From assembly GCF_011947195.1 (NCBI RefSeq), contig NZ_JAATVY010000004.1:370745-434744 (forward strand): DNA of 64,000 bases, in the 5' to 3' direction. This stretch comes from Planosporangium thailandense (GTDB taxonomy: Bacteria > Actinomycetota > Actinomycetes > Mycobacteriales > Micromonosporaceae). The notes beneath the pieces were generated by a model, which was not told where the DNA came from, did not search any database, and worked only from the letters and a program-made list of their open reading frames with translations. The stretch's first letter is position 1; each line of letters begins with the position of its first letter. The position numbers and the translations under genes were made by a program. Shown one piece after another: positions 8,905-17,006 of this stretch.

Positions 8905-9369
8905 ATGACCGCATTCCATACCGCCGGCGGCGAGTGCAGGTACGTGCTGCTACCGCCGGGCTCCGGTGAGGACATGAATATCTTCGGCAACGCTTTCTCC
9001 ATGAAGTTGAGCGGCAACGAAAGCGGTGGCTCGTTAGCGATCATCGAGGCGGTGTTTCCGCCGGGTGGCAATGCTCCGCCGCACCTGCACCGCACACACA
9101 CCGAGTCCTTCTACGTTGTCTCCGGACTGTTCCGGGTGCGAACCGGCGACGAGATCGTCGAGGTGGGCAGCGGTGCCTTCTGCTATGCGCCCAGGGGCGT
9201 TCCGCACGCCTTCGAAAATATCGGCGACGAGCCCGGGACTCTGCTTAGTGTCATCAACCCCGCAGGATACGAAAACCATTTCCGGGAAATCAACGCGATT
9301 CCGCCGCGGCAGGCGAATTCGGCCGTGCTGAAGGAGATCTTCGACCGGTACGACCAGGAGCCGGCGTGA
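8905..9369 (+). CDS. Cupin-fold protein, polyketide-cluster type
   Basis: A 154-aa single-domain cupin. Motif 1 is visible as PPHLHRTHTESFYVVSG (about residues 57-73) with His, His, Glu metal ligands. Motif 2 is PRGVPHAFENIG (about 96-107) with a further His. The ATG at 8905 has GGAGGG upstream. The 23-base gap from the cyclase stop and the 4-base overlap with the next frame place it in the operon. Small cupins in such clusters act as cyclases, isomerases or dioxygenases. The precise reaction cannot be read from the sequence. Confidence 0.82.
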   Translation: MTAFHTAGGECRYVLLPPGSGEDMNIFGNAFSMKLSGNESGGSLAIIEAVFPPGGNAPPHLHRTHTESFYVVSGLFRVRTGDEIVEVGSGAFCYAPRGVPHAFENIGDEPGTLLSVINPAGYENHFREINAIPPRQANSAVLKEIFDRYDQEPA

Positions 9370-9410
9370 TCGGGGACGGTCGGGTCGAATCGGAAGGAGC
9401 GCAGTTGGCG

Positions 9411-10514
9411 ATGCCAACGTTGTTCGACGAGGTGAAGGTGGGTGGTGTCGTGCTGCCCAACCGGGTGGTGATGGCGCCACTCACCCGTAACCGGGCGGAC
9501 CGGGACGGGGTGCCGGGCGAGCTCGCTGCTACGTACTACGCGCAGCGGGCCACCGCGGGACTGATCGTCAGCGAGGGCAGTCAGCCAGGCCCGCTCGGGC
9601 AAGGTTTTGTGAACACGCCGGGTCTGCACAGAGAGGCCCAGCTCTGGGCATGGCGGCAGGTCACCGGCGCGGTACACGCCGAGGGAGGGCGGATCTTCGC
9701 GCAGATCATGCACACCGGGCGGATAGGCCATCCCGACCTGGTTCGGCACCGCGGCTTGGCCGACGCCCGGTATCCGTTGGCGCCTTCTGCAGTGCGGCCG
9801 GCCGTCGGAATGGCGCAGACGTACGAGGGCCCGAAAGAGTATCCGTGGCCCCGGGAGATGACGCTGGCGGAGATCCGGAGCGCTGTGCGCGACTTCGCGA
9901 CGGCCGCCCGCAACGCCGTCACCGCAGGCTTCGACGGCGTCGAGCTGCACGGCGCCAACGGGTGCCTGCTGCACCAGTTCCTCGCTGACGGAACGAATCG
10001 GAGGACTGACCACTACGGAGGGTCGCTGACCGGCAGGATTCGATTCGTCTGCGAGGTCACTGAGGCCGTTGCCGACGCGATCGGACCGAGCCGGGTGGGG
10101 CTACGGGTGTCACCGGGAAACCGGTTCAACGACATGAATGAGTCGGACACCGACCAGCTCTATCCAGCTCTGCTGGCGGCGGTAGCGCCTCTCGGCATCG
10201 CCTATCTGCACGTGTACGAGGTCGGCAACCGTGAGACCATCAGGCGTCTACGGGAGATCTGGCCGTCGACGTTCATGGTCAATCCGCACCCGGTCGACCG
10301 GCCGCCGGTCGACGGCACGCTGGCCCAGGAAGCGCTCGACGAGGGAGTAGCGGACCTGATCTCTTTTGGTCGTCATTTCATCTCCAACCCCGATCTGGTG
10401 GAGCGGCTCCGCGTCGGGGCGGCGCTGACCCCGCCGGACCCGTCCACGTTCTACGGCGGAGACCATCACGGCTACACCGATTACCCGGCGGCCATTCGCC
10501 TGTTGGGTCGTTGA
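9411..10514 (+). CDS. Old yellow enzyme, NADH:flavin oxidoreductase
   Basis: A 367-aa FMN-dependent (beta/alpha)8 ene-reductase. Typical blocks are NRVVMAPLTRNRA, AQIMHTGRIGHP, and VELHGANGCLLHQFL followed by TNRRTDHYGGS, and the C-terminal ISFGRHFISNPDL phosphate-binding region. I prefer ATG 9411, with GGAAGGAG 11 bases upstream. TTG 9405 or GTG 9366 (overlapping the cupin stop) would give short unconserved leaders. Its likely role is reduction of an electron-poor C=C bond in the polyketide, or recycling of a quinone intermediate. The 3' end overlaps the convergent MarR gene by 34 bases. Confidence 0.9.
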   Translation: MPTLFDEVKVGGVVLPNRVVMAPLTRNRADRDGVPGELAATYYAQRATAGLIVSEGSQPGPLGQGFVNTPGLHREAQLWAWRQVTGAVHAEGGRIFAQIMHTGRIGHPDLVRHRGLADARYPLAPSAVRPAVGMAQTYEGPKEYPWPREMTLAEIRSAVRDFATAARNAVTAGFDGVELHGANGCLLHQFLADGTNRRTDHYGGSLTGRIRFVCEVTEAVADAIGPSRVGLRVSPGNRFNDMNESDTDQLYPALLAAVAPLGIAYLHVYEVGNRETIRRLREIWPSTFMVNPHPVDRPPVDGTLAQEALDEGVADLISFGRHFISNPDLVERLRVGAALTPPDPSTFYGGDHHGYTDYPAAIRLLGR

Positions 10515-10975
10515 GCGTCCGGCGCCCTGTCACGCGTCGACTGCCGGTCGCGGTCGTAGCTGTCCAGGTTGGCCAGAATGCGCTCGAGGTAGCCGGCCAG
10601 CTGGGCGCGCTCCTGCGGGCTGAACCCCGCGAGCAGCCGCACGTCCCGCTGCTGGAACTCCACTTCGATCGGTTCCTGCAACTGGCGGCCGCGGTCGGTG
10701 AGATAGATGCGGACCAACCGGCCGTCCCGGTCGTCCCTTCGCCGCGTGACGAGTCCGGTCTCCTCCATGCGCTGGGCCATGCGGACAACCGTCGGCCCGG
10801 TGATGCCGAGTCTCGTCGCCGCTTCGCCGGGAGTCAGGCCGTCGGTGAGCCATAGCTCCTCGAGCAGGAGGTTTTGTCCCAGCCGGACGTCGTACGGCCC
10901 CAGCAGGTGGGCGGCTACATCCCGCATTCTCTTGGTCGTCTTGGTGAACAGCCGTATCAGCTTGCTCTCGTCCAT
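10481..10975 (-). CDS. MarR-family transcriptional regulator
   Basis: A 164-aa winged-helix regulator. The HTH covers about residues 48-95 (TPGEAATRLGITGPTVVRMAQRMEE) with the wing DDRDGRLVRIYLT. It is transcribed away from the MFS pump gene, which starts 121 bases upstream, and the intervening region contains three copies of ACTAGCTG. This arrangement is classic for a MarR repressor controlling its own gene and a divergent efflux pump, with a pathway product as the likely inducer. The 3' end runs 34 bases into the OYE gene on the opposite strand. Confidence 0.9.
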   Translation of the reverse strand: MDESKLIRLFTKTTKRMRDVAAHLLGPYDVRLGQNLLLEELWLTDGLTPGEAATRLGITGPTVVRMAQRMEETGLVTRRRDDRDGRLVRIYLTDRGRQLQEPIEVEFQQRDVRLLAGFSPQERAQLAGYLERILANLDSYDRDRQSTRDRAPDAQRPNRRMAAG

Positions 10976-11024
10976 CCCAGCCCTCCGGTGCCCGGCCGCA
11001 CCCGGCGGCCACCTACCAGATTAC

Positions 11025-11081
11025 TTGACGCGCACTCACTAGCTGGCTAGTGTTTTTTACTAGCTGGGCATCGACTAGCTG
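11025..11081 (+). promoter_or_regulatory. MFS pump promoter with MarR-type operators
   Basis: A sigma70-like promoter can be read as TTGACG (11025-11030), a 17-base spacer and TAGTGT (11048-11053). The palindrome ACTAGCTGGCTAGT (11038-11051, 6-2-6) overlaps the -10, and ACTAGCTG recurs at 11059-11066 and 11074-11081. These are likely operators for the divergent MarR protein. Confidence 0.6.
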
Positions 11082-11095
11082 ACTACTGATATGTA

Positions 11096-12469
11096 ATGGG
11101 GGAGTTCGTGCACAGTCGATGGATAGTGGTCTTGACGGCCGGCTGCGCGTTCTTCCTGGTGATGCTGGACGCAAGTATCGTCGGTGTTGCGCTGCCGACG
11201 ATCAGCGCGGACCTGCATGCACAGCCGGCGCTGGTGCAGTGGGCGCTGCAGGGCTATCTGCTGGCCTTGGTTTCGCTGATCATGCCGTGCGGGCGATGGC
11301 TGGTCCGCGTCGGTCGTCGGGCATCGTTGATGTTCGGTGTGGTCGGTTTCGTCTGCGCCAGCGTGCTGGCAGCCGTAGCGCACAGCCTCGGGATGTTGGT
11401 GCTGGCGCGAATCGCCCAGGGTGCGTTCGGCGCGGTTGTTTTCGCCCTGGTTCCGGCGATGATCTCGGAAGCGGTGCGTCCCGAGGAGCGCGGCAGGGCC
11501 ATGGGCCTCCTCGGCGTCTTCGGGCCGCTCGGAGCAGTGAGCGGGCCCGTCGTCGGAGGCTTGCTCACCTCGCGGTTCGGCTGGCCGTCAATCTTCCTGG
11601 TGAACGTGCCGGTCGGGGCCTTGGTGGCCGCGCTGGCAATGGCCGTAGTTCCGGGCGGCGGACGGCTGACACGGCCGGACCGCCACCTGCTGGTCGATGT
11701 GCTGCTGTTCGGTGCAGCGATGCTCGGGGTCATGCTGGCGGTCACGCTGAGCCCCACGGCCGGTCCGTGGTGGCTGCTCCTGCTCGTCCCGTCGGCGTTG
11801 CTCCTGGTGCTGTGGAGCAGAGCGTCGGGCACCGCCGAGGTGCTCACCGTCCTCCGGAGCCGAGAGGAGGGCACCCTTGTGGCCATGCGGCTGCTTGTGC
11901 TCACCGCGGTGGCCGTGCCGCCGTTCCTGGTGCCGTTCTACCTGACGCAGTTTCGGCATCGGTCCTCGGCGGTGGTCGGCGTGACCCTGCTGGCCATGAC
12001 CGCCGCGATGGTGGCCTGGGGGCCGATGAGCGGCATCCTCGCGGACCGGTTCGGCGCCAGGCGGGTGGCGCTGGTAGGCCTGATCGCGCTGATCGCAGGC
12101 CTCGCTCTGCTCGTGAATCTGGGCACGGCGTGGAGTCCGTTGTCGCTCGCCTGGAGGCTGGGCATCCTCGGTAGCGGACTCGCGCTGTTCTCCGCGCCCA
12201 ACCAGTCCGCGATCGTCGGCGCCGCGCCGGACGGACTCGCCACCGTGGCCAGCGCGGCCAGCGGCCTGGCGCAGAACCTCGGCTTCGCGTTCGGCCCGGC
12301 GCTCGCCTCGGCGGCCTGGGCATTCAGTGACTATCGATTGCCTGGCATGCGGGTCGGCTTCGCGCTGGCGGCCGCGTGCGGCGTGCTGGCACTGGCGTGC
12401 GGCCTGCACGCGCGATCCGCTCGGGTGCCGATGACCGGGGCACACATGGAATCAGCAGGAACTACCTGA
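11096..12469 (+). CDS. MFS multidrug efflux transporter, DHA2 (EmrB/QacA)-like
   Basis: A 457-aa integral membrane protein with about 14 hydrophobic segments. It starts with WIVVLTAGCAFFLVMLDASI, the family TM1 with motif D1-like LDASIVGVALPTI. Motif A appears as GRWLVRVGRR after TM2 and motif C as GPLGAVSGPVVGG. It is a proton-driven exporter, probably for the aromatic polyketide encoded on its left, and is divergent from and presumably repressed by the MarR protein. The start could also be GTG 11108, just after a GGGGGAG stretch. Confidence 0.9.
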   Translation: MGEFVHSRWIVVLTAGCAFFLVMLDASIVGVALPTISADLHAQPALVQWALQGYLLALVSLIMPCGRWLVRVGRRASLMFGVVGFVCASVLAAVAHSLGMLVLARIAQGAFGAVVFALVPAMISEAVRPEERGRAMGLLGVFGPLGAVSGPVVGGLLTSRFGWPSIFLVNVPVGALVAALAMAVVPGGGRLTRPDRHLLVDVLLFGAAMLGVMLAVTLSPTAGPWWLLLLVPSALLLVLWSRASGTAEVLTVLRSREEGTLVAMRLLVLTAVAVPPFLVPFYLTQFRHRSSAVVGVTLLAMTAAMVAWGPMSGILADRFGARRVALVGLIALIAGLALLVNLGTAWSPLSLAWRLGILGSGLALFSAPNQSAIVGAAPDGLATVASAASGLAQNLGFAFGPALASAAWAFSDYRLPGMRVGFALAAACGVLALACGLHARSARVPMTGAHMESAGTT

Positions 12470-12503
12470 CCTAATCCTGCGTTGTCAACAGAAGGGACCG
12501 GGC

Positions 12504-13475
12504 ATGCTGACGAGGAAATTGGGATCGAGTGGGCCTTCCGTATCGGCGATCGGACTGGGGACCATGGGCATTGGGGGTTCCTACGGTCCGGCCGACGAAG
12601 AGGAGGCATTGAATACGGTCCGCCTTGCGCTCGACCGCGGGATCAGCCTCATCGACACTGCTGACTTCTACGGTGCGGGCGCCAGCGAGCGTGCCGTGGG
12701 GGCGGCACTGGCCGGACGCCGCGATGACGCAGTAGTAGCGACGAAGACCGGGATGCAGTTCGGTCCCGGCGGCCCTCGGCCGAACGGCCGGCCGGAATTC
12801 ATCAAGTCGCAGCTCGATGGGTCGCTCGAGCGCCTGGGGGTCGACTACGTCGATCTCTACTATCTCGCGAGGGTCGACCCGGAGGTGCCGATCGAGGAGT
12901 CGGTGGGGGCGCTGGCTGACATGGTCGCCGCCGGTAAGGTCAGGCACGTCGGGCTCTGTGAGGCCTCGGCGAAGACGCTTCGCCGAGCCAGCAAGGTGCA
13001 TCCGATCGCCGCGCTGCAGACGGAGTACTCGCTGTGGGAGCGGCATGTTGAGGCGGAGATTCTGCCGACACTGCGGGAGCTTGGCACCGCCTTGGTGGCG
13101 TACCGGCCCCTCGGCAGTGGTTTCCTCAGCGGCAAGGTGACTGTCGACCGGTTGCGGAGTGGTGATTTCCGGCTTGGGGATCCGCGGCTGCAGGGTGACA
13201 ACCTCAACCAGAATCTCAGGCTGCTCACCGCGGTTCAGGAGTTCGCGGACAAGAAGGGTGTGACCGCGGCCCAACTCGCCCTCGCCTGGGTGCTTTCCCG
13301 GGGCGACGACATCATCGCCATCCCGGGCACCAAGCGTCGCAAGTACCTTGAGGAGAACATCGAGGCCGCTGGTATCTCGTTGAGCGACGGTGAGCTCGAA
13401 GAGCTCAGCACCATGATCCCCGCGGCGAGCGGTGACCGCTACAATCCGGCCCTACTCAAGACTATCGATCGTTGA
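12504..13475 (+). CDS. Aldo/keto reductase with missing catalytic His
   Basis: A 323-aa (beta/alpha)8 NADPH-dependent aldo/keto reductase. Seen: IGLGTMGIGG at the N-terminus, the catalytic Asp and Tyr in DTADFYG (about 49-55), the Lys in ATKTG, and the NADPH-phosphate loop IPGTKRRKYLEEN. The usual active-site His, in a YYQHRVD context, is Ala here (YYLARVD, about residue 121). That may slow or redirect reduction. GAAGGGA precedes ATG 12504. It lies 34 bases after the MFS stop, so co-transcription with the pump is possible, and it is the last gene before the hairpin and the attachment-site repeat. Confidence 0.85.
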   Translation: MLTRKLGSSGPSVSAIGLGTMGIGGSYGPADEEEALNTVRLALDRGISLIDTADFYGAGASERAVGAALAGRRDDAVVATKTGMQFGPGGPRPNGRPEFIKSQLDGSLERLGVDYVDLYYLARVDPEVPIEESVGALADMVAAGKVRHVGLCEASAKTLRRASKVHPIAALQTEYSLWERHVEAEILPTLRELGTALVAYRPLGSGFLSGKVTVDRLRSGDFRLGDPRLQGDNLNQNLRLLTAVQEFADKKGVTAAQLALAWVLSRGDDIIAIPGTKRRKYLEENIEAAGISLSDGELEELSTMIPAASGDRYNPALLKTIDR

Positions 13476-13543
13476 TCAGTACGTCGGGCGTGATCATCAC
13501 GTTCGGCTCGTCTTCGTCATGTAGGTAGCGGAGAGCGTTTCTT

Positions 13544-13589
13544 CTTCGGGAGAGTCTGACGGTATCGGATCAGCCAGATTCTCCCGAAG
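13544..13589 (+). terminator. Hairpin after aldo/keto reductase gene
   Basis: A 15-base stem (CTTCGGGAGAGTCTG pairs with CAGATTCTCCCGAAG, one mismatch) closes a 16-base loop 68 bases after the stop codon. There is no T-run, as is common in actinomycetes. It probably ends the polyketide-side transcript. Confidence 0.55.
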
Positions 13590-14000
13590 GAGGAGCGGTG
13601 GCGATCGCCGGCTGGGTGCCAGAAAGCCGTTCGCCCAGGCCCCCACGGCTTATGACTTCCCGATCGTGTTTCCCGGCGCTAGGGGCAGCTTCCAGGCCGC
13701 TCCAACTTCAACCGTCGGGCCTCGACCCCGGCCGTGGCCGGCGAGGCGTACCGGAGCTCCGGCGGGTTCGACGTGCACGCCGTCCGGCACTTCCGTCGGC
13801 GGGTGTCAGTGGCACGACGCGCCCGAGCCGAGGTGCTGACCTTTCCCGACTGTCCGACCGACCCCACGCTGCTCGACGAACGCGTCCGCACCCACGTCGA
13901 CGTGGTAGCCGCACGACGACCCGGGCCGTGGGACTCAGCGCCCACCATCACGCCCTGAACCCGCGCCATCCGACCCGTAATCCACGGCAGGATCCGGGGC
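13590..14000. other. Gene-poor stretch with possible eroded coding remnant
   Basis: I see no convincing gene here. A short plus-strand frame near 13820-13930 contains VLTFPDCPTDPTLLDERV, which vaguely resembles the CPxC-region start of a thioredoxin-like protein. Nothing extends it, so at best it is debris left by element insertion. Confidence 0.3.
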
Positions 14001-14140
14001 GAGGTAGGGAGCAGAATGGGAGCAGCGGGGCGCGTTCAACGGTGCTGAACCGCGCCCGACAGGGCTGAGCTTCTCGCATCGTCTCGCCGTGACCTGCCGG
14101 TTCTCGTGTTTGTGCAGGCCGGCGCAAGATCGGATTTTCG

Positions 14141-14186
14141 TTGACACGGAAGAGGTCACTGGTTCAAACCCAGTATCGCCCACCAG
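14141..14186 (+). other. tRNA-Val(GAC) 3'-half, integrase core site
   Basis: A 46-base segment identical to 56736-56781. It starts in the anticodon loop (TTGACAC, anticodon GAC), includes the variable region AGGTC, the T-arm (GGTTCAAACCC) and the acceptor strand, and ends CCACCA-G. The 5' half of the tRNA is absent, so this is not a functional tRNA gene. The anticodon-loop boundary is the usual crossover point for tyrosine integrases at tRNA genes. Confidence 0.8.
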
Positions 14187-14200
14187 AGAAACAGCAGGTC

Positions 14201-14236
14201 AAAGCCTCGTTACCGGATCTTCGGTAACGAGCCTTT
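14201..14236. terminator. Hairpin after tRNA-derived core, copy 1
   Basis: AAAGcCTCGTTACCG pairs with CGGTAACGAGcCTTT around a 6-base loop. It sits 15 bases after the tRNA 3' end and faces the end of the integrase gene, so it could stop transcription from either side. The copy at 56796-56831 has a perfect stem. Confidence 0.65.
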
Positions 14237-14426
14237 CGCGTTTTGCCCATTACATTGGGAGCACAATGGGAGCGCATAATCGTCTATCTCTCTAGCGTCA
14301 CCAGGGGTGCGCGGCGGTCTCGGCGGGTGGATTCGCTACGGGCTGGTGGGTGGCGCCGCCGGTACGGTGAACGGCGGCGGGGCCGCGCCGTCATCGGCGC
14401 GGCCCCGCAGACGGATGCCGTGTGGA

Positions 14427-15557
14427 TTACGCGGCGTGCAGGTGCCGCACTGTGGCGGCGGGCGCGGGCTGGGTGGCCAGCCAACGGGCCTGGAGGGCGT
14501 CGGTGATGCGCTGGCGCATGGCGGGGGTGACGTGGCTGTAGATGCCACGCACGCCCGGGAGCCGGTGCCCGAGGCGCTTGGCTTGGGCGATCTCGGGGAT
14601 GTCGTCTTCGATCAACCAGGTCTTGTGCGTGTGCCTGAGGTCGTGGAAGTGCATGCCTTCGATGACTGGGCCGGTGCGGGTGCGCGGGTTGCCGTTGACG
14701 GCGGGCCCCCAGACGCGGCGGGACATGCTGGAGCGGCGCAGGAAGGCGCCGCGGGCACCGCAGAAGACGATGTCCTGGTCGTGGCTGTCAAGCACCTCCT
14801 GCAGCAGGCCGATCAGGAACGGCGGCAGGTGGACGTCGCGGGCGGAGCTGACGGTCTTGGGTGGGCCGAGGTAGAAGCGACCCTGGACCTCGTGCATGGC
14901 GCCGACCTCTGCGTGCACCCGGAGGAATCCCTCGCCGAGGTGGACGTTGGCCCGGGCCAGACCGGTGAGTTCGCCCCAGCGCATGCCGGTGTAGGCGGCG
15001 GTGATGACCAGGATCTGGTCGGCGCGCCGGTCGATGCGGGCGGCGATGGTGTTGACCTGAGCCGGGGTGGCGTGCGGGCGTTCCGGAGCCGGGCGGGTGA
15101 TGACTTTTACGCCGGTGCAGGGGTTGTAGCCGATGCGCCGGTCGCCGACGGCTTCGCGCATGAGCCGGCTGAGCAGTGCCATGACGTTGGCGGCGCTGGA
15201 GTCGGCGAGGTGGGTTTTGAGGTCTTTAACGAAGACCTTCACCGCCTGCCGGGTGATCTTTGACAGTTGCACGTGGCCGAAGCGGGGCAGGATGTGGTTG
15301 CGCAGGTGGCTGCGGTAGGCCGCCCGTTTCGCGTCGCCGGCGAGGTGGCCGGCTTCCCAGATTTCTACCCATTCGGCGAGAGTGATCCGCCCGGCGGCAG
15401 GGGCGAGGTAGGTGTCGAGAGCTAGGTCGACGTCGACCTGCTTGCAGCGGATCTCGGCCGCGGCACGGGTCGGGTGTGAGGAGTCGGTGCCGACGCTGCC
15501 GTCGGGGTTGCGGTAGCGCACGCGGAAGCTGTAGCCGCGTTGTTCTACCCACGCCAT
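14427..15557 (-). CDS. int: Tyrosine-type site-specific integrase
   Basis: A 376-aa phage/ICE integrase. The N-terminal arm-binding domain (about 1-60) is followed by a SAM-like core-binding domain (about 65-150) and the catalytic domain with Arg in TGMRWGEL, HDLRHT, LGHR and the nucleophilic Tyr in YSHVT. All expected catalytic residues are present, so it looks intact. Its 3' end points to the tRNA-Val core about 240 bases away, the typical int-att arrangement. It starts inside the 3' end of xis (13-base overlap). Its ribosome site GGGAGCACC includes a copy of the TGGGAGCA motif found in the att arms. Confidence 0.93.
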   Translation of the reverse strand: MAWVEQRGYSFRVRYRNPDGSVGTDSSHPTRAAAEIRCKQVDVDLALDTYLAPAAGRITLAEWVEIWEAGHLAGDAKRAAYRSHLRNHILPRFGHVQLSKITRQAVKVFVKDLKTHLADSSAANVMALLSRLMREAVGDRRIGYNPCTGVKVITRPAPERPHATPAQVNTIAARIDRRADQILVITAAYTGMRWGELTGLARANVHLGEGFLRVHAEVGAMHEVQGRFYLGPPKTVSSARDVHLPPFLIGLLQEVLDSHDQDIVFCGARGAFLRRSSMSRRVWGPAVNGNPRTRTGPVIEGMHFHDLRHTHKTWLIEDDIPEIAQAKRLGHRLPGVRGIYSHVTPAMRQRITDALQARWLATQPAPAATVRHLHAA

Positions 15558-15919
15558 GAGGTGCTCCCATTCGATGTGTGGTCATTGACGTGTGCATGGA
15601 CGCTTCGCCTTGGGCCGGGTGGCAAGTCACGATCCCGGACGGTGGGCGGCGTCTTCCGCCGGCCACTGCGGCCGACAGCCGGACGGGCAGAGTTGGCGAT
15701 GATCGCGGCGAGATCGGTGGGGGAGAAGCGCAGGTGCTTGCCCAGGAAGGTGCAGGGCACCTCGCGGGCGGCGGCCTTCTTGCGCAGCCAGGACTCGCGC
15801 ACGCGTAGCCGCTGCGCGGCCTCGGCGGGGGTGTAGAGCAACGGTTCGGTGACGGTGGCTCTGGTTGGCTGACCGGTGGCGTCCCAATGCTGGGGGCACG
15901 GTGACTGGGGAGTGGACAC
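15545..15919 (-). CDS. xis: Excisionase-like small HTH protein
   Basis: A 124-aa protein whose middle (LLYTPAEAAQRLRV, then ESWLRKKAAARE and FLGKHLRFSPTDL) is an excisionase/MerR-like winged helix of the kind that directs element excision. The GTG start at 15919 has TTTGGAG six bases upstream; TTG 15931 is the alternative. Its tail overlaps the int start, giving a two-gene xis-int unit. The C-terminal 40 residues are basic and low-complexity and may be partly unconserved. Confidence 0.85.
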   Translation of the reverse strand: MSTPQSPCPQHWDATGQPTRATVTEPLLYTPAEAAQRLRVRESWLRKKAAAREVPCTFLGKHLRFSPTDLAAIIANSARPAVGRSGRRKTPPTVRDRDLPPGPRRSVHAHVNDHTSNGSTSWRG

Positions 15920-15980
15920 GACGAACTCCAAATTGGAATGCCGCCGCAGCGTTAGCCACGACGGCGAGGGGACATGGCAA

Positions 15981-16013
15981 GGTCCGGACCTCGTACTTCG
16001 AGCGGTCCGGACC
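15981..16013. promoter_or_regulatory. Paired GGTCCGGACC palindromes upstream of xis-int
   Basis: Two perfect 10-base palindromes GGTCCGGACC lie at 15981-15990 and 16004-16013, 23 bases centre to centre, 62-95 bases upstream of the xis start. They are good candidates for an operator controlling xis-int. No regulator is identified. Confidence 0.5.
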
Positions 16014-16583
16014 TTCGTATTCAGGAATTGCGAATGCCTCGCTGCGGCGGACCGCCGCCAGCTCCGCCAGGCGCAGCGATGGGATTCGAGCCTGCGACTG
16101 TAGGATTAGAAGATCGCTGAAGTCTAATGCCAGCCGTTGGTAATGGAGGAGACGGCGCTGCGTGGCAAGCCACGGCAATAGTTGCACCGTGTGACCTATT
16201 TGCCTTACATAAAGCGTGTTATCGCCTTGTGCGATTCGTGCTGGCTGCCGTGGCCCTGCAAGACCAGGCGACGGCAACTGCGGGCGCACTATGACCGGGC
16301 ACCGGCAAGTCTTGTCCTGGTGTTGAGCACGGCGATGGTGGAGTCGGCGGCCGACCTGCGGGCCACGCCAGCAGGTGAGCTGCACGACCAGTTCATAGGC
16401 TGGCTGCCGCAGCCCGCGCCGAACCCACGCCACGCGGCCCCGGCATCGGCCGGCCCGTGCTATCGAAAGCGCGGCCGCAAAGCGTCTCGACCATGGCATA
16501 CGGATCGGTGAGCAACTCCGGTACACCTTCCGGACCGACGTCGTGACCGTGCCGGCGGATCTTCATCGGGGCTGTGCGGCCGG
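16014..16583. other. No recognisable gene
   Basis: About 570 bases with mixed codon signals on both strands and several chance open frames, none with family-like sequence. It probably consists of insertion-sequence and host debris to the left of the IS3 fragment. Confidence 0.4.
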
Positions 16584-16988
16584 GTGGAGCTGCCGTGCGC
16601 AGATCAGTTCTGGGCGGGTGGCATGGCCATCCAGGCCCGGCGACCCGCCCGCGACCAGCTCATCCATCACTCCGACCGCGGCACCCAGTACACCTCGTTC
16701 GAGTTCGGCCGCACCCTACGCGCCTGCGGCGTGCTCGCCTCGATGGGCTCGGTCGCCGACTGCTTCGACAACGCCCTGGCCGAGACGTTCTTCGCCACCC
16801 TGAAGACCGAACTGGTCTACACCCGGGCCTGGCCGAGCCGGCACGAACTGGAGATGGAGGTGTTCTCCTACATCGAGGGCTTCTACAACCCCCGCCGCCG
16901 ACACAGCCGTCTGGGTAACGTCAGCCCGGCTACATACGAGACGATCTACCACGAGTCCCTGACAGACATCGAGGTGTCCGGCCGATAG
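16584..16988 (+). pseudogene. IS3-family transposase (OrfB) C-terminal fragment
   Basis: A 134-aa remnant of a DDE integrase-core transposase. HHSDRGTQYTS holds the second catalytic Asp, and SMGSVADCFDNALAETFF with the following LKTE region holds the Glu. It ends with RHSRLGNVSPATYE, all typical of IS3-family OrfB. The first catalytic Asp and the whole N-terminal half are missing, so it is inactive. No terminal repeats were found. Confidence 0.85.
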
Positions 16989-17006
16989 GGGTCACTTCAA
17001 ACCACC

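Larger units (their letters stand above)
14001..14275. repeat. Attachment-site repeat, copy 1
   Basis: About 275 bases closely matched by 56587-56870 and, for its left half, by 40630-40760. From left to right it has TGGGAGCA (14017-14024), an imperfect GTTCA...TGAAC inverted repeat, a conserved CTCGCATCGTCTCGCCGTGACC block, the tRNA-Val core (14141-14186), a hairpin, then TGGGAGCA (14256-14263) and TGGGAGCG (14267-14274). TGGGAGC repeats on both sides of the core look like integrase arm sites. The whole copy therefore resembles a complete attP or an inter-element junction. The adjacent xis-int operon supports this. Confidence 0.75.

Noticed and set aside
1..13475. A complete type II polyketide synthase cluster
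   Set aside because: No ketosynthase, chain-length factor or acyl carrier protein gene is in the window; only tailoring, regulation and export genes are seen.
13935..14183. Minus-strand frame beginning MGDTGFEPVTSSVS
   Set aside because: This is the reverse complement of the tRNA-Val 3' half and flank, a well-known spurious translation. The same occurs at 56551-56778.
14141..14186. A functional tRNA-Val gene
   Set aside because: Only the 3' half from the anticodon loop is present; the acceptor 5' strand, D-arm and anticodon 5' strand are absent. The same holds for 56736-56781.
15627..16526. 299-codon minus-strand frame upstream of xis
   Set aside because: It overlaps xis in another frame and has no family pattern beyond a shadow of the xis region.
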